Of a DNA stretch of 64,000 bases, positions 51,519-60,143 are shown piece by piece; position 1 is the stretch's first letter, and every line of letters starts with the position of its first letter. The position numbers were made by a program, and so were the translations under genes. A model generated the notes under the pieces. That model made no database searches and was not told the DNA's origin. It saw only the letters and a list, made by a program, of their open reading frames with translations. Source of the stretch: Micromonospora cremea (GTDB lineage Bacteria > Actinomycetota > Actinomycetes > Mycobacteriales > Micromonosporaceae); NCBI RefSeq assembly GCF_900143515.1, contig NZ_FSQT01000002.1:1737501-1801500 (forward strand). Reading direction: 5' to 3'.

Positions 51519-52697
51519 TCAGGTGCACTCCCCGGTGCCCACGCGCCGGTTGCGTTCCGCGCCGGCCAGCGCCACCGGGCGTGCCTCCGCGGCGGTCACC
51601 GCGAAGCCGGTGTTCGGGTCGTCGGCCGCCGCCGCGAAGATGACGCCGAGCACCAGGCCGTTGGCGGAGACCAGCGGGCCGCCGGAGTTGCCGCTGCGGA
51701 CCAACGCCCGGATCGTGTAGATCTCCCGGGTGACGTCCCCGGACGCGTAGATGTCCGGCCCGGTGATCCGGTCGACGTCGCGTACCCGTGCCGACTGGGC
51801 GTTGTACGGGCCGTCGAGCGGGAAGCCGAGCACGATGGCGTCCGTACCGCTGCCCGCGTTGCCGGCCGCGAACCGCAGCGACGGACCGGGCAGCCCGGGT
51901 ACGAGCAGCACCGCCAGGTCCCGGTCCGGGTCGTAGACCACCACCTCGCCGTCGTACCGGTCGCCACCCAGCTCCACCGCCACCGAGCGGGTGCCGGCCA
52001 CCACGTGGGCGTTGGTCATCACCCGGTCGTCGGCGTACACGAAGCCGGAGCCCTCGATCCGGCGCGAGCAGCCGGGCGCGGAGCCGAGCACCTTGACCAC
52101 CGACCGCTGGCCGTTGACCACCACCTGGGAGCCGGCCAGCGCCGGGTCGGGAGGTTCGACCTGCCGGGCCCGGGTCGGTGCGAGGTCGCCGAAGACGTCC
52201 GGGAAGCCGTCGGTGTCGACGGTGTCCCGCAGCGCGGTGGAGAGCTCGTGGGCCTGCTCCGGCAGGACCTGGTTCACCACGGTGATCAGCGCGCTGTTGC
52301 GCACCGAGGCGGCGAGCCAGGGCACCGAGGACGAGCCGAGCGGCACGGCGACCAGCCAGGCGAGCAGGAGCACCGCGAACAGCGAGACGAACGCCCCGCC
52401 GACGTCGTCGACCTGCTTGCCGACGTCACTGGTGATCGTCTTGCGCACGTGCGAGCCGAGCCAGCCGGCGAGCGCCTGCCCGACCACGGCCAGCCCGAAG
52501 ACGGCCACCAGCGAGATCAGCACCCGGATGCCGGGGTCCACGAACTGCCGGGCGAACAGCGGCCCGAGCTGGAGGCCCAGCAGCAGCCCCAGGAAGAAGC
52601 CGGAGAGCGACAGGATGCCGATGACGAAGCCCTGGCGATATCCGCTGATCGCGAACACGAGCATGAGCAGCAGCAGGACGAGATCCACGACGGACAC
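51519..52697 (-). CDS. marP: Membrane serine protease MarP
   Basis: MarP is a periplasmic protease needed for acid resistance in M. tuberculosis. The 392-residue protein has four N-terminal helices of the CvpA type (SVVDLVLLLLMLVFAISGYRQ...) and a trypsin-like domain. The triad His231 (TNAHVVAG), Asp260 (DPDRDLAVL) and Ser338 (SGNSGGPLV) lies within a few residues of the mycobacterial triad, and two Cys flank the domain (APGCSRR, GTGECT) as for the known disulfide. GTG 52697 starts the protein. It is the last of a minus-strand series nth-thioredoxin-nudix-marP. Confidence 0.94.
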   Translation of the reverse strand: MSVVDLVLLLLMLVFAISGYRQGFVIGILSLSGFFLGLLLGLQLGPLFARQFVDPGIRVLISLVAVFGLAVVGQALAGWLGSHVRKTITSDVGKQVDDVGGAFVSLFAVLLLAWLVAVPLGSSSVPWLAASVRNSALITVVNQVLPEQAHELSTALRDTVDTDGFPDVFGDLAPTRARQVEPPDPALAGSQVVVNGQRSVVKVLGSAPGCSRRIEGSGFVYADDRVMTNAHVVAGTRSVAVELGGDRYDGEVVVYDPDRDLAVLLVPGLPGPSLRFAAGNAGSGTDAIVLGFPLDGPYNAQSARVRDVDRITGPDIYASGDVTREIYTIRALVRSGNSGGPLVSANGLVLGVIFAAAADDPNTGFAVTAAEARPVALAGAERNRRVGTGECT

Positions 52698-52761
52698 GGG
52701 GTCCAGCGTACGGGCAGGACGCCCAGCAGATGACCATCGCTATCGCAAGGTGACCGTGGGG

Positions 52762-53454
52762 TCAGCGCAGGGCGGTCTCGTCGGCGTCGTCCGTGCCGGC
52801 CGAGGGTGCCGGCGTCGCCCCGGTCGGCGGCAGCTCGACCACCCGGCCACGCGGCCACGGGCGGGCCCAACCGCCCATCTCCAGCAGGGTGGCCAGCACC
52901 CCGGCGGTGAACCCCCAGACCAGCATGCCGCGCGCCGAGAACGCCGGCCCGACCCAGCCGCTCGGGTGGCGGACCCGCAGCCGGTTGGCTGGGTCGACCA
53001 GCTCGCTGACCGGCAACCGGGCCACGTGCGCCACCTCGGCGGGCTCCCGGGGGTGCACCGGGTGCGGGTCGTGCCACCAGGCCAGCACCGGGGTGACCAC
53101 GAAGTCGCTGACCGGGATCCACAGCTTCGGCAGCTCGGCCAGCACGGTCACGCTCGCCGGGTCGAGGCCGACCTCCTCGTTCGCCTCGCGCAGTGCGGTG
53201 GCGCGGACGTCGGTGTCCTCGGGGTCGGCCGCGCCGCCGGGAAAGGCCGGCTGACCGGCGTGGTTGCGCAGGGTGGCGGCGCGCTGCAGGACGAGCACGT
53301 CGGGGCCCGCGCCGGGCTGTTCGCCGAGCAGCACCAGCACGGCGCTCTCCCGGCCGCCCTCGGCCGGGGTGGTCAGCCGGGTGAAGTCCTCGGCGCGGGC
53401 GGTGCCCAGCCGGGTCAGCAACGGCTCGATCCACTCGGGCGGGCGGCGGGTCAC
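52762..53454 (-). CDS. NUDIX hydrolase, CoA pyrophosphatase-like
   Basis: The 230-residue protein carries a NUDIX region of the UPF0035/CoA-diphosphatase type: FPGGAADPEDTDVRATALREANEEVGL, preceded by the typical LRNHAGQPAFPGG. This family hydrolyses CoA and related nucleoside diphosphates; the exact substrate is not visible. The GTG at 53452-53454 overlaps the stop of the thioredoxin-like gene (GTGA). The gene occupies the place of Rv3672c. A C-terminal tail (GTDDADETALR) is acidic and disordered. Confidence 0.9.
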   Translation of the reverse strand: MTRRPPEWIEPLLTRLGTARAEDFTRLTTPAEGGRESAVLVLLGEQPGAGPDVLVLQRAATLRNHAGQPAFPGGAADPEDTDVRATALREANEEVGLDPASVTVLAELPKLWIPVSDFVVTPVLAWWHDPHPVHPREPAEVAHVARLPVSELVDPANRLRVRHPSGWVGPAFSARGMLVWGFTAGVLATLLEMGGWARPWPRGRVVELPPTGATPAPSAGTDDADETALR

Positions 53455-54065
53455 GCTGGCACCGCCAGGCCGAGGTGCTGGCGGACCAGCTCGGCGAGCC
53501 GGGCGTCGTCGAGCGCCCCGGTGGCGTCGATGTGCCGGATCCGGCCCTGCGCGTCGACGAAGAGGGTCAGCGGGATGGCGTTGCGGTTCAGCGCCCGTTG
53601 CAGCGCCTCGCCCTGGTCCACCAGGATCGGGAACCGGACGCCGAAGTCCTCGCCGATGGACTGGGCGCCGTTGCGGCTGTCCCGGCTGTTCACCCCGACC
53701 ACCTGGAGCTGGCCGGCGGCCCGCTCGCTGAGCCGCTGGAAGGCGGGCAGCTCCTTGCGGCACGGCGGGCACCAGGACGCCCAGACGTTGATCACCGCCG
53801 GCCCGGCCACATCCCGCAACGTGACCGGGGCGCCGCCGGTGAAGCAGGACAGCGTCAGCTCCGGCAGCGCCTCCCCGCCGGTGGCGGGTGCCGCCGTGGC
53901 CGCGCCGGCCGTGGGTGCCGTGCTCAGCGCGGCGCAGTCCCGGAACGGCGACGGCCGCTGGGCGGCGGTCGCCCGGGGTGCGGGGGCGTCGTCCGCGCCC
54001 GCGGTGCACCCGCCGACCACGAGCAGCAGCAGCGGCAGGACCAGCAGAGCGAGGCGCCGGTTCAC
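53451..54065 (-). CDS. TlpA/ResA-like thiol-disulfide lipoprotein
   Basis: The 204-residue precursor has a lipoprotein signal ([16 protein letters not shown]) and a thioredoxin fold with the active site [17 protein letters not shown] and the cis-proline loop [14 protein letters not shown] disulfide reductase of this type keeps secreted or membrane cytochrome c and similar targets reduced. A pair of Cys before the fold ([16 protein letters not shown]) is also seen. The GTG start at 54063-54065 overlaps the nth stop (GTGA). It corresponds to Rv3673c. Confidence 0.92.
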   Translation of the reverse strand: MNRRLALLVLPLLLLVVGGCTAGADDAPAPRATAAQRPSPFRDCAALSTAPTAGAATAAPATGGEALPELTLSCFTGGAPVTLRDVAGPAVINVWASWCPPCRKELPAFQRLSERAAGQLQVVGVNSRDSRNGAQSIGEDFGVRFPILVDQGEALQRALNRNAIPLTLFVDAQGRIRHIDATGALDDARLAELVRQHLGLAVPA

Positions 54066-54850
54066 GGCACCTCCGCGGCAACCGCCTGGGCGGGCACCAA
54101 CTCCGGGTCGACGCCGGCGGCCGCCGCGAGGTCGCGCGCCCGGGGCCCCTTGAGCAGCTTGGCGGCGGCGGTCGGCTCGGTCGGCCCGGTGCCGTACGAG
54201 GGGCAGAGCTTGGCCAGCGTGCACGCGCCGCAGGCCGGCTTGCGGGCGTGGCAGACCCGCCGCCCGTGGAAGATGATCCGGTGCGACAGCATCGTCCAGT
54301 CGCGCTTGTCGTACAGCGCGCCGACCGCGTGCTCGATCTTGACCGGGTCCGTCTCGGTGGTCAGCCGCCACCGGTGGACCAGCCGCTGGAAGTGCGTGTC
54401 GACGGTGATGCCGGGGACGTCGAAGGCGTTGCCCAGGATGACGTTGGCGGTCTTGCGGCCGATCCCGGGCAGCGTCACCAGGTCGACGAGCCGGCCGGGG
54501 ACCTGGCCGTCGTACCGGTCGAGGAGGGCCTGACCGAGCTTGAGCAGCGAGTCGGTCTTGTTGCGGTAGAAGCCGGTGGGCCGGATCAGCTCTTCCATCT
54601 CGCCCCGGTCCGCGCCGGCGTACGCCGTGGCGGTCGGGTAGCGGGCGAAGAGCTTCGGGGTGACCTCGTTGACCTTCTTGTCCGTGCACTGCGCGGAGAG
54701 GATGGTGGCGACGGCCAGCTCCAGCGGGTTGGAATGATCCAGCTCACAGTGCGCGTCGGGGTGCGTCTCGGCCAGCACCCGGCCGATCTTGCGGGCACGG
54801 CGTTTGCGCCCGAGGTCGGTCTCGCTGGCACCGGGAGGGCTACTGGTCAC
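54062..54850 (-). CDS. nth: Endonuclease III
   Basis: Nth removes oxidised pyrimidines and nicks abasic sites. The 262-residue enzyme shows [17 protein letters not shown], the helix-hairpin-helix with catalytic lysine [17 protein letters not shown], the aspartate in [10 protein letters not shown] and the C-terminal iron-sulfur cluster [17 protein letters not shown] (C-x6-C-x2-C-x5-C). A tail of ~45 residues follows. The start is GTG at 54850, following the family ([21 protein letters not shown]). It is coupled to the thioredoxin gene by overlap. Confidence 0.97.
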   Translation of the reverse strand: MTSSPPGASETDLGRKRRARKIGRVLAETHPDAHCELDHSNPLELAVATILSAQCTDKKVNEVTPKLFARYPTATAYAGADRGEMEELIRPTGFYRNKTDSLLKLGQALLDRYDGQVPGRLVDLVTLPGIGRKTANVILGNAFDVPGITVDTHFQRLVHRWRLTTETDPVKIEHAVGALYDKRDWTMLSHRIIFHGRRVCHARKPACGACTLAKLCPSYGTGPTEPTAAAKLLKGPRARDLAAAAGVDPELVPAQAVAAEVP

Positions 54851-54890
54851 GACGGTCAGCCTACGTCGCGCCCCGGACGTTCCCGTTGGG

Positions 54891-56069
54891 TCAGCCGCCG
54901 GTCGGCGCGGAGATCTTGCCCTGCCCGTCGAACCGGGCGCCGCCCTTCGGGAAGTCGCTGCGGCTCAGCTCGGTGACCAGGCCCAGGCCCCGGTCGTCCG
55001 GGTCCATCGTCGGCTTGCCGGCGGAGTTCATGTACGTCGAGGTGAACGAGCCACCGGCCCAGCTGCCGTCCGGCTTCAGCGACACCTTCAGCACCCCGCC
55101 CCAACCGAGCCGACCGTCGTTGCTCAGCGAGTTGCCCCCACCGGCGAAGTTGCCCAGGCTGTACGCGATCAGTCGACCCTGGTAGAACTCCATGCCGCGC
55201 AGCACGTGCGGCCCGTGCCCGACGATCAGGTCCGCCCCGGCGTCGATCATGGCGTGCGAGAACTTCACCGGGTCACCCCGGTTCTCGCCCAGGAACATCT
55301 CGGTGCCGGGCTTGACCCGGGTCTTCTCCACGCCCTCGCCACCCATGTGCACCTGCACCACGACCAGATCGGCCATGGTGGCGGCCTTGGCGACCACCGC
55401 CTTCGCCTTGGCGATGTCGACGAGGCTGTTGGACCAGACGTACGACGAGAAGCCGGCCACGGCGACCTTGACGCCCTTGACCTCGACCACGGTGATCTGG
55501 TCCGGCGCACCGGTGTGCTCCAGGTCGTACTTCTCCAGCGCCCGCTGGGTGTTCTGGTAGCCCTTCGGGCCGTAGTCGTAGCCGTGGTTGTTGGCCTGGT
55601 TGAGCAGGTCGAAGCCGGCGTCCCGCAGGTGCGCGGCGTATTCCGGCGGGGCGCGGAACTGGAAGCAGCGGGTGGAGTTGGCACCGCACTTGCCGGTGCC
55701 GGTGTCCACCGTCAGGGGCTCCTCCAGGTTGCCCATCACCAGGTCGGCCTTGAGCGCGTCGGTGACCGAGGTGAAGAAGCCCTTCCCGCCAGCGGCGGGC
55801 AGCCGGTTCGGCGCGTTGCCCATGATGATGTCGCCGGTGGCGGAGAGCGAGATGGCACCGCCCCCGCCGGAGGCCGACGGGCTGCCGCTGGCCTTCGGGC
55901 CGGCCGTCGCCACCGGCGCGCCGGTGCCACCGCCCCCGGCACCCGGCTGCCAGACGGGCTCCTCCCCGGAGTCCGCGCAGCCGTTGACGAGCAGGGCGGC
56001 CAGCAGCGCGGCGAGGCCGAGGGCGACGCGGCGGCGCGGACGGGGCGTGAGGGGCTCGGGAGCGTACAT
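54891..56069 (-). CDS. CapA/PgsA-like metallophosphatase-fold lipoprotein
   Basis: The 392-residue precursor has a lipoprotein signal ([16 protein letters not shown]), a Gly/Ser-rich linker and a CapA (PGA_cap) domain: [58 protein letters not shown] and [29 protein letters not shown]. These are the metal-binding motifs of the calcineurin-like fold. Family members help synthesise or release capsular poly-gamma-glutamate, but no other pgs/cap gene is near, so the substrate is open. It lies 40 bp before nth on the same strand. Confidence 0.9.
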   Translation of the reverse strand: MYAPEPLTPRPRRRVALGLAALLAALLVNGCADSGEEPVWQPGAGGGGTGAPVATAGPKASGSPSASGGGGAISLSATGDIIMGNAPNRLPAAGGKGFFTSVTDALKADLVMGNLEEPLTVDTGTGKCGANSTRCFQFRAPPEYAAHLRDAGFDLLNQANNHGYDYGPKGYQNTQRALEKYDLEHTGAPDQITVVEVKGVKVAVAGFSSYVWSNSLVDIAKAKAVVAKAATMADLVVVQVHMGGEGVEKTRVKPGTEMFLGENRGDPVKFSHAMIDAGADLIVGHGPHVLRGMEFYQGRLIAYSLGNFAGGGNSLSNDGRLGWGGVLKVSLKPDGSWAGGSFTSTYMNSAGKPTMDPDDRGLGLVTELSRSDFPKGGARFDGQGKISAPTGG

Positions 56070-56125
56070 CGTTGGCGACCCTACCGGGCGTTAAACGCGC
56101 CGACGAGGGCCGATCGGTCGGAAGT

Positions 56126-56788
56126 TCAGCCGGCCAGCTGGTCTGACCAGGGCACGACCGGCCGGTCGCCGCCGGCGAACACCGCGGCGTGCACCGCTCG
56201 GGCCAGCGGGGCGCCCCAGGCGGAGCGCGGTCCGCCGTACGCGGCCTCCGGCCCGTCCACCGGGCAGAGCACGGTGACCGCGTCGGTCGGCGTGCCGGTT
56301 CCCGGCAACCCCAACTCCCTGATCGCCTGGGCCTTCGCCTCGGTCGCGGTGGCCACCGCGTTGACCAGAGCCGAGTCGGCGAGCCGGGCCGGCACGTACA
56401 CCACGATGTTGACCGTGCCGACCCGTTGGGTGAGCGCGGCCGGCGCCGGCGCGGCGGCCGGCACCGGAATTCCGAGCCCGACCGTCGCCCAGGCCCGAAC
56501 CCCGGTGTCGGTCCGGGCCACCACCTCGGTCACATCGACGCCGGTCAGCAGGCCCACCCCGGGCCCGCCGAGGGCCAGGTCGGTGGCGAGCGAAGCCAGG
56601 TGCGCGGCCGGGTCGTCCCGGTGGTACGACATGGGCACGGTGGCGTTGAGCACCCAGCGCCGGACGCCGATACCACCGCCCAGCGGGCCGCTGCTGACGG
56701 TCCGCAGCGGCCCGTCCGCGCGCCAGACGATCAGTGGGATGTCCCGCCCGTCTTCGGTGCGGCTGGTCAGTGTCGGCTCGCTCAGCAC
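56126..56788 (-). CDS. cbiZ: Adenosylcobinamide amidohydrolase (CbiZ)
   Basis: CbiZ removes the nucleotide-loop side chain from adenosylcobinamide or pseudocobalamin so that the corrin ring can be rebuilt into cobalamin. The 220-residue protein shows the family pattern [33 protein letters not shown], the [16 protein letters not shown] loop, [13 protein letters not shown] and [15 protein letters not shown]. The start is uncertain: GTG 56788 is used, TTG 56815 would add nine residues. It is divergent from crp. No cobalamin riboswitch or other cob gene is visible in the window. Confidence 0.83.
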   Translation of the reverse strand: MLSEPTLTSRTEDGRDIPLIVWRADGPLRTVSSGPLGGGIGVRRWVLNATVPMSYHRDDPAAHLASLATDLALGGPGVGLLTGVDVTEVVARTDTGVRAWATVGLGIPVPAAAPAPAALTQRVGTVNIVVYVPARLADSALVNAVATATEAKAQAIRELGLPGTGTPTDAVTVLCPVDGPEAAYGGPRSAWGAPLARAVHAAVFAGGDRPVVPWSDQLAG

Positions 56789-56931
56789 GTCGGGCAGGTT
56801 ACGCCCACCGATCAAGATTCCAGGGGCGACCTCTGATTCAAGCTCACGTGCGCCTAGACTTGGCGGCGCGCGAGGGGATCAGCGGACGGCGGACCCGGCC
56901 GACGGACGGCACGCGCAACCGGAGGTGCGCG

Positions 56932-57609
56932 ATGGACGAGGTACTGGCCCGCAGCGGGATCTTCCAGGGTGTAGACCCGGAGGCTGCCGAGGCGCTCGCC
57001 AAGGAGATGGAGACGATCGAGGTCCGCAAGGGCGAGATCGTCTTCAATGAGGGCGAGCCCGGTGACAGCCTCTATATCCTGCTGTCTGGGAAGATCAAGG
57101 TTGGGCGCCGCGCGGCGGACGGCCGGCAGAACCTGATCGCGGTGATGGGCCCGTCGGACATGGTCGGTGAGCTGTCGCTCTTCGACCCGGGTCCGCGTAC
57201 GGCGACCGCCACCGCGGTGACCGACACCCGGCTGGTGCGACTGCGCAAGCAGGCGCTGCGGCCGTGGCTGAACAACCGTCCGGAGATCGCTGAGCAGCTG
57301 CTCCGGGTGCTCGCCCGGCGGCTGCGCCGGACCAACGACTCGCTCGCCGACCTGATCTTCACGGACGTGCCGGGCCGGGTCGCCAAGAACCTGCTCCAGA
57401 TGGCCGGCCGGTTCGGCACCCGCGACGGCGGTGTGCTGCGGGTGACCCACGACCTCACCCAGGAGGAGATCGCCCAGCTCGTCGGCGCCTCGCGGGAAAC
57501 GGTCAACAAGGCGCTGGCCGACTTCGCCTCGCGCGGCTGGCTGCGGCTGGACGGCAAGAGCATCATCATCCTGGACCCGGAGCGCCTGGCCCGCCGCGCC
57601 CGCGTCTGA
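56932..57609 (+). CDS. crp: CRP/FNR-type global regulator
   Basis: The 225-residue protein is very like mycobacterial Crp (Rv3676). The N-terminal cyclic-nucleotide domain ([43 protein letters not shown], phosphate-binding cassette) is followed by the long dimer helix and the winged helix ([28 protein letters not shown]), whose recognition helix has the RETVNK residues for a GTG-N8-CAC-type site. The ATG at 56932 has GGAGG 6 nt upstream. A TAGACT box (56855-56860) could be its -10. A strong terminator follows. It should respond to cAMP, by family knowledge. Confidence 0.96.
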   Translation: MDEVLARSGIFQGVDPEAAEALAKEMETIEVRKGEIVFNEGEPGDSLYILLSGKIKVGRRAADGRQNLIAVMGPSDMVGELSLFDPGPRTATATAVTDTRLVRLRKQALRPWLNNRPEIAEQLLRVLARRLRRTNDSLADLIFTDVPGRVAKNLLQMAGRFGTRDGGVLRVTHDLTQEEIAQLVGASRETVNKALADFASRGWLRLDGKSIIILDPERLARRARV

Positions 57610-57619
57610 TCAGCACGTC

Positions 57620-57656
57620 CGTCCCCGCCCGCCGTCGATGACGGTGGGCGGGGACG
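57620..57656 (+). terminator. Terminator after crp
   Basis: A 17-bp stem (57620-57636 against 57640-57656) with one G-T pair and a 3-nt loop starts 11 nt after the crp stop. Confidence 0.75.
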
Positions 57657-57744
57657 TCTCGTTGCGGCCCGGTGCTCACGGCTTCCTCCTCTGCCCGGCG
57701 CAGAATCGCTGGACGGGGTGCCGGTCCGGCGCGAGGGTGGAGCG

Positions 57745-58488
57745 ATGCCGAGCCGAGTCGCAGTCCTGTCCGACATCCACGGGGTGCTGCCCGCACTGGA
57801 GGCGGTGCTGGCCGAGCCGGACGTCGTCGCCGCCGACCTGATCGTGCTCACCGGCGACATCGCCGCCGGCCCGCAACCGGTCGAGGTGCTCGACCTGCTC
57901 GCCGGCCTCGGTGACCGGATCTGCTGGGTCGGGGGCAACGCCGACCGTGAGCTGGTCGAGGCCCGCGCCGGCCGGCCCGCCTCGATCGAGGTGTCGAACT
58001 GGGCGGCCGGGCAGTTGCGCGAGGACCAGGTGGCCCGACTCGCCGCGCTGCCGATGACGGTGACCCTGGAGATCGACGGCCTCGGCCCGACGCTGTTCTG
58101 CCACGCGACGCCCCGCGACGACGAGGAGATTGTGCTCGTCGACTCCCGGATGGCACGCTGGTCGGAGGTGTTCGCCGGCCTGCCGCCGGAGATCGGAACC
58201 GTGGTCTGCGGCCACACCCACATGCCCTTCACCCGCCTGGTCGACCGCCGCCTGGTGGTCAACCCGGGCAGCATCGGCATGCCGTACGGCGGGGCGGGCG
58301 CGTGGTGGGCGATGCTCGGGCAGGGGGTGCAGCTGCGCCGCACCGCGTTCGACGTGGACGCGGCCTGCGCCCGGGTGGCCGCTGAATCCGCCTTCCCCGA
58401 TGCCGCCGCCTGGGCCGACGAGTACGTGCGCTCCCAGTACAGCGATGCCGAGGCGCTGGCCGTCTTCGCTCCCCGCGACGGTCGCTGA
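57745..58488 (+). CDS. Metallophosphoesterase
   Basis: The 247-residue protein has the calcineurin-like motifs of the YfcE/MPP class: LSDIHGVLPALEAVL, VLTGDIAAGPQPVEVL, WVGGNADRELV and CGHTHMPFTRLVDRRLVVNPGS. The substrate (phosphodiester or protein phosphate) is unknown. The ATG at 57745 is favoured by GAGGGTGGAG upstream; an earlier in-frame start at 57718 adds nine residues. It stands alone between the crp terminator and the TetR operon. Confidence 0.9.
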   Translation: MPSRVAVLSDIHGVLPALEAVLAEPDVVAADLIVLTGDIAAGPQPVEVLDLLAGLGDRICWVGGNADRELVEARAGRPASIEVSNWAAGQLREDQVARLAALPMTVTLEIDGLGPTLFCHATPRDDEEIVLVDSRMARWSEVFAGLPPEIGTVVCGHTHMPFTRLVDRRLVVNPGSIGMPYGGAGAWWAMLGQGVQLRRTAFDVDAACARVAAESAFPDAAAWADEYVRSQYSDAEALAVFAPRDGR

Positions 58489-58647
58489 CGCCAGTCCCGC
58501 CTGCCGTTCCCAGAGGCGAAGCCGCGCCTGGCTTGGGCTTGGAGGTCGCCCCCCTCTGCCTGTAGAGCTGCCCCAGATCTGAGACGCTCCGGACGGCGAC
58601 CGTCCCCGGCCTGCCCGGCACCCGACCTGCGTCGTGGAAACCGAAAA

Positions 58648-58661
58648 AGTCAGTCTTGACT
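58648..58661 (+). promoter_or_regulatory. Operator-like repeat and -35 box before the TetR gene
   Basis: AGTCA-N4-TGACT (58648-58661) overlaps TTGACT (58656-58661), a good -35 box. GGCTAT (58681-58686) would be the -10 box, placing the RNA start at or near the GTG 58691, so the regulator mRNA may be leaderless and self-repressed. Confidence 0.45.
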
Positions 58662-58684
58662 GTTTGTTTCGTAGGCCGCAGGCT

Positions 58685-59296
58685 ATGCCCGTGTCCACCG
58701 CATCGACGCGTGTCCCTCAGCAGGAGCGCAGTCGGGCCACCCAGGCCCGGCTGCTTGAGGCGACCGTCGACTGCCTGGTCGAGCACGGCTGGTCCGGCAC
58801 CACCACGACCGTCGTCGCGGCCCGGGCCGGCGTCTCGCGGGGCGCCCAGCTGCACCACTACCCCACCAAGGCCGCGCTGGTCACGGCCGCCGTCGCCCAC
58901 CTGGCCGAACGCCGAGCCGACGAGCTGCGCACCGAGGCGGAGGCGTTGCCGGCCGGGCCGCAGCGGCTGGACCGGGTGATCGACCTGCTCGGCGTGGCCT
59001 TCACCGGGCCGCTCTTCGTTGCCGCACTCGAGCTCTGGGTCGCCGCCCGCACCGACCGGGAGCTTCGGGACGCCCTGGTCCCTCTGGAGGCGACCGTCGG
59101 CCGGGAGATGCACCGGCTCACCGTCGCCCTGCTCGGCGTCGACGAGCGCCGCCCCGGCGTCCGGGAGGCGGTGCAGGCCACCCTCGATCTGCTTCGTGGG
59201 CTGGGCGTGGCGAACCTGCTCAACGACGACTCGGCCCGGCGTACCGCCCTGTTGACCACCTGGAAGCGCCAGCTCGCCACTCTGCTCACGCCCTGA
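58685..59296 (+). CDS. TetR-family regulator of the terpene/acyl-CoA operon
   Basis: The 203-residue protein has an N-terminal TetR helix-turn-helix (RATQARLLEATVDCLVEHGW...TTVVAARAGVSRGAQLHHYPTKAALV) and a helical ligand domain (VIDLLGVAFTGPLFVAALELWVAART). The start is ATG 58685 or GTG 58691; the promoter position favours the GTG. It heads a plus-strand series with the next genes 37 bp away or overlapping, so it probably represses the operon until an acyl-CoA or terpene intermediate binds. The ligand is inference. Confidence 0.92.
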   Translation: MPVSTASTRVPQQERSRATQARLLEATVDCLVEHGWSGTTTTVVAARAGVSRGAQLHHYPTKAALVTAAVAHLAERRADELRTEAEALPAGPQRLDRVIDLLGVAFTGPLFVAALELWVAARTDRELRDALVPLEATVGREMHRLTVALLGVDERRPGVREAVQATLDLLRGLGVANLLNDDSARRTALLTTWKRQLATLLTP

Positions 59297-59333
59297 CCGC
59301 CGGCCGCACCGGCCCGCACCAACCGGAGGCACC

Positions 59334-60143
59334 ATGGTCGACCTCACCGACCTGCTCACGGACCTGGCCGACGAGTCCGCCCAGCTGGACGACCTGGTGG
59401 CTCCGCTACCGGCGGCCGACTGGGCTCGGCCGACCCCCGCGCCGGGCTGGAGCATCAGGCACCAGGTCGCCCACCTCGCCTGGACCGACCACGTGGCGTT
59501 GCTGGCCGCCACCGACGCGGCGGCCTTCTTCGCGACGGTGAGCGCCGCGCCCGATCCGGCCCGCCTGGTCGACCACGGCGCCGAGCAGTTCCTCGCCCCG
59601 CCGGCGGAGCTGCTGACCCGCTGGCGCGCCGGCCGGACGGCGCTCGCCGCCGCGCTGGCCGCCGTCCCGGTCGGCGAGAAGCTGCCCTGGTACGGCACCC
59701 GGATGTCGGCCACCTCGATGGCGACCGCCCGGATCATGGAGACCTGGGCGCACGGCGAGGACGTGGCCGACGCGCTCGGCGTCGCCCGCCCCGCCAGCGA
59801 CCGGCTCCGGCACGTGGCGCACCTCGGCGTGCGTACTCTCGGGCACGGTTTCGCCGCGCACGGCCGACCGGCGCCGACGGCGCCGGTCCGGGTCGAGCTG
59901 ACCGGGCCCGGCGGCGACACCTGGAGCTGGGGTCCGGCGGACGCCGCCGACCGGCTGACCGGCCCGGCCCAGGATTTCTGCCTGCTGGTCACCCAGCGCC
60001 GGCACCGCGCGGACCTCGCCCTGCTGGCCACCGGGCCGGTCGCCGACGAGTGGCTCGACGTGGCGCAGGCCTTCGCCGGCCCGCCGGGCTCCGGCCGGGA
60101 GCCGTCCGCGACGCCGGCCGGTGAGCATGGAGTACGGACGTGA
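59334..60143 (+). CDS. Maleylpyruvate isomerase/DinB-fold family protein (TIGR03084-like)
   Basis: The 269-residue protein shows the four-helix DinB/MDMPI fold: LTDLADESAQLDDLVAPLPAADWARPTPAPGWSIRHQVAHLAWTDH is the usual first half, with His residues in HQVAH that would bind metal, and RIMETWAHGEDVADALG carries the third His. A C-terminal beta-domain follows (WSWGPADAADRLTGPAQDFCLLV). The family is found beside atuA and acyl-CoA genes in actinobacteria; the reaction is unknown, perhaps a mycothiol-dependent isomerisation. The ATG at 59334 has GGAGG upstream. Its stop overlaps the atuA start. Confidence 0.87.
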   Translation: MVDLTDLLTDLADESAQLDDLVAPLPAADWARPTPAPGWSIRHQVAHLAWTDHVALLAATDAAAFFATVSAAPDPARLVDHGAEQFLAPPAELLTRWRAGRTALAAALAAVPVGEKLPWYGTRMSATSMATARIMETWAHGEDVADALGVARPASDRLRHVAHLGVRTLGHGFAAHGRPAPTAPVRVELTGPGGDTWSWGPADAADRLTGPAQDFCLLVTQRRHRADLALLATGPVADEWLDVAQAFAGPPGSGREPSATPAGEHGVRT

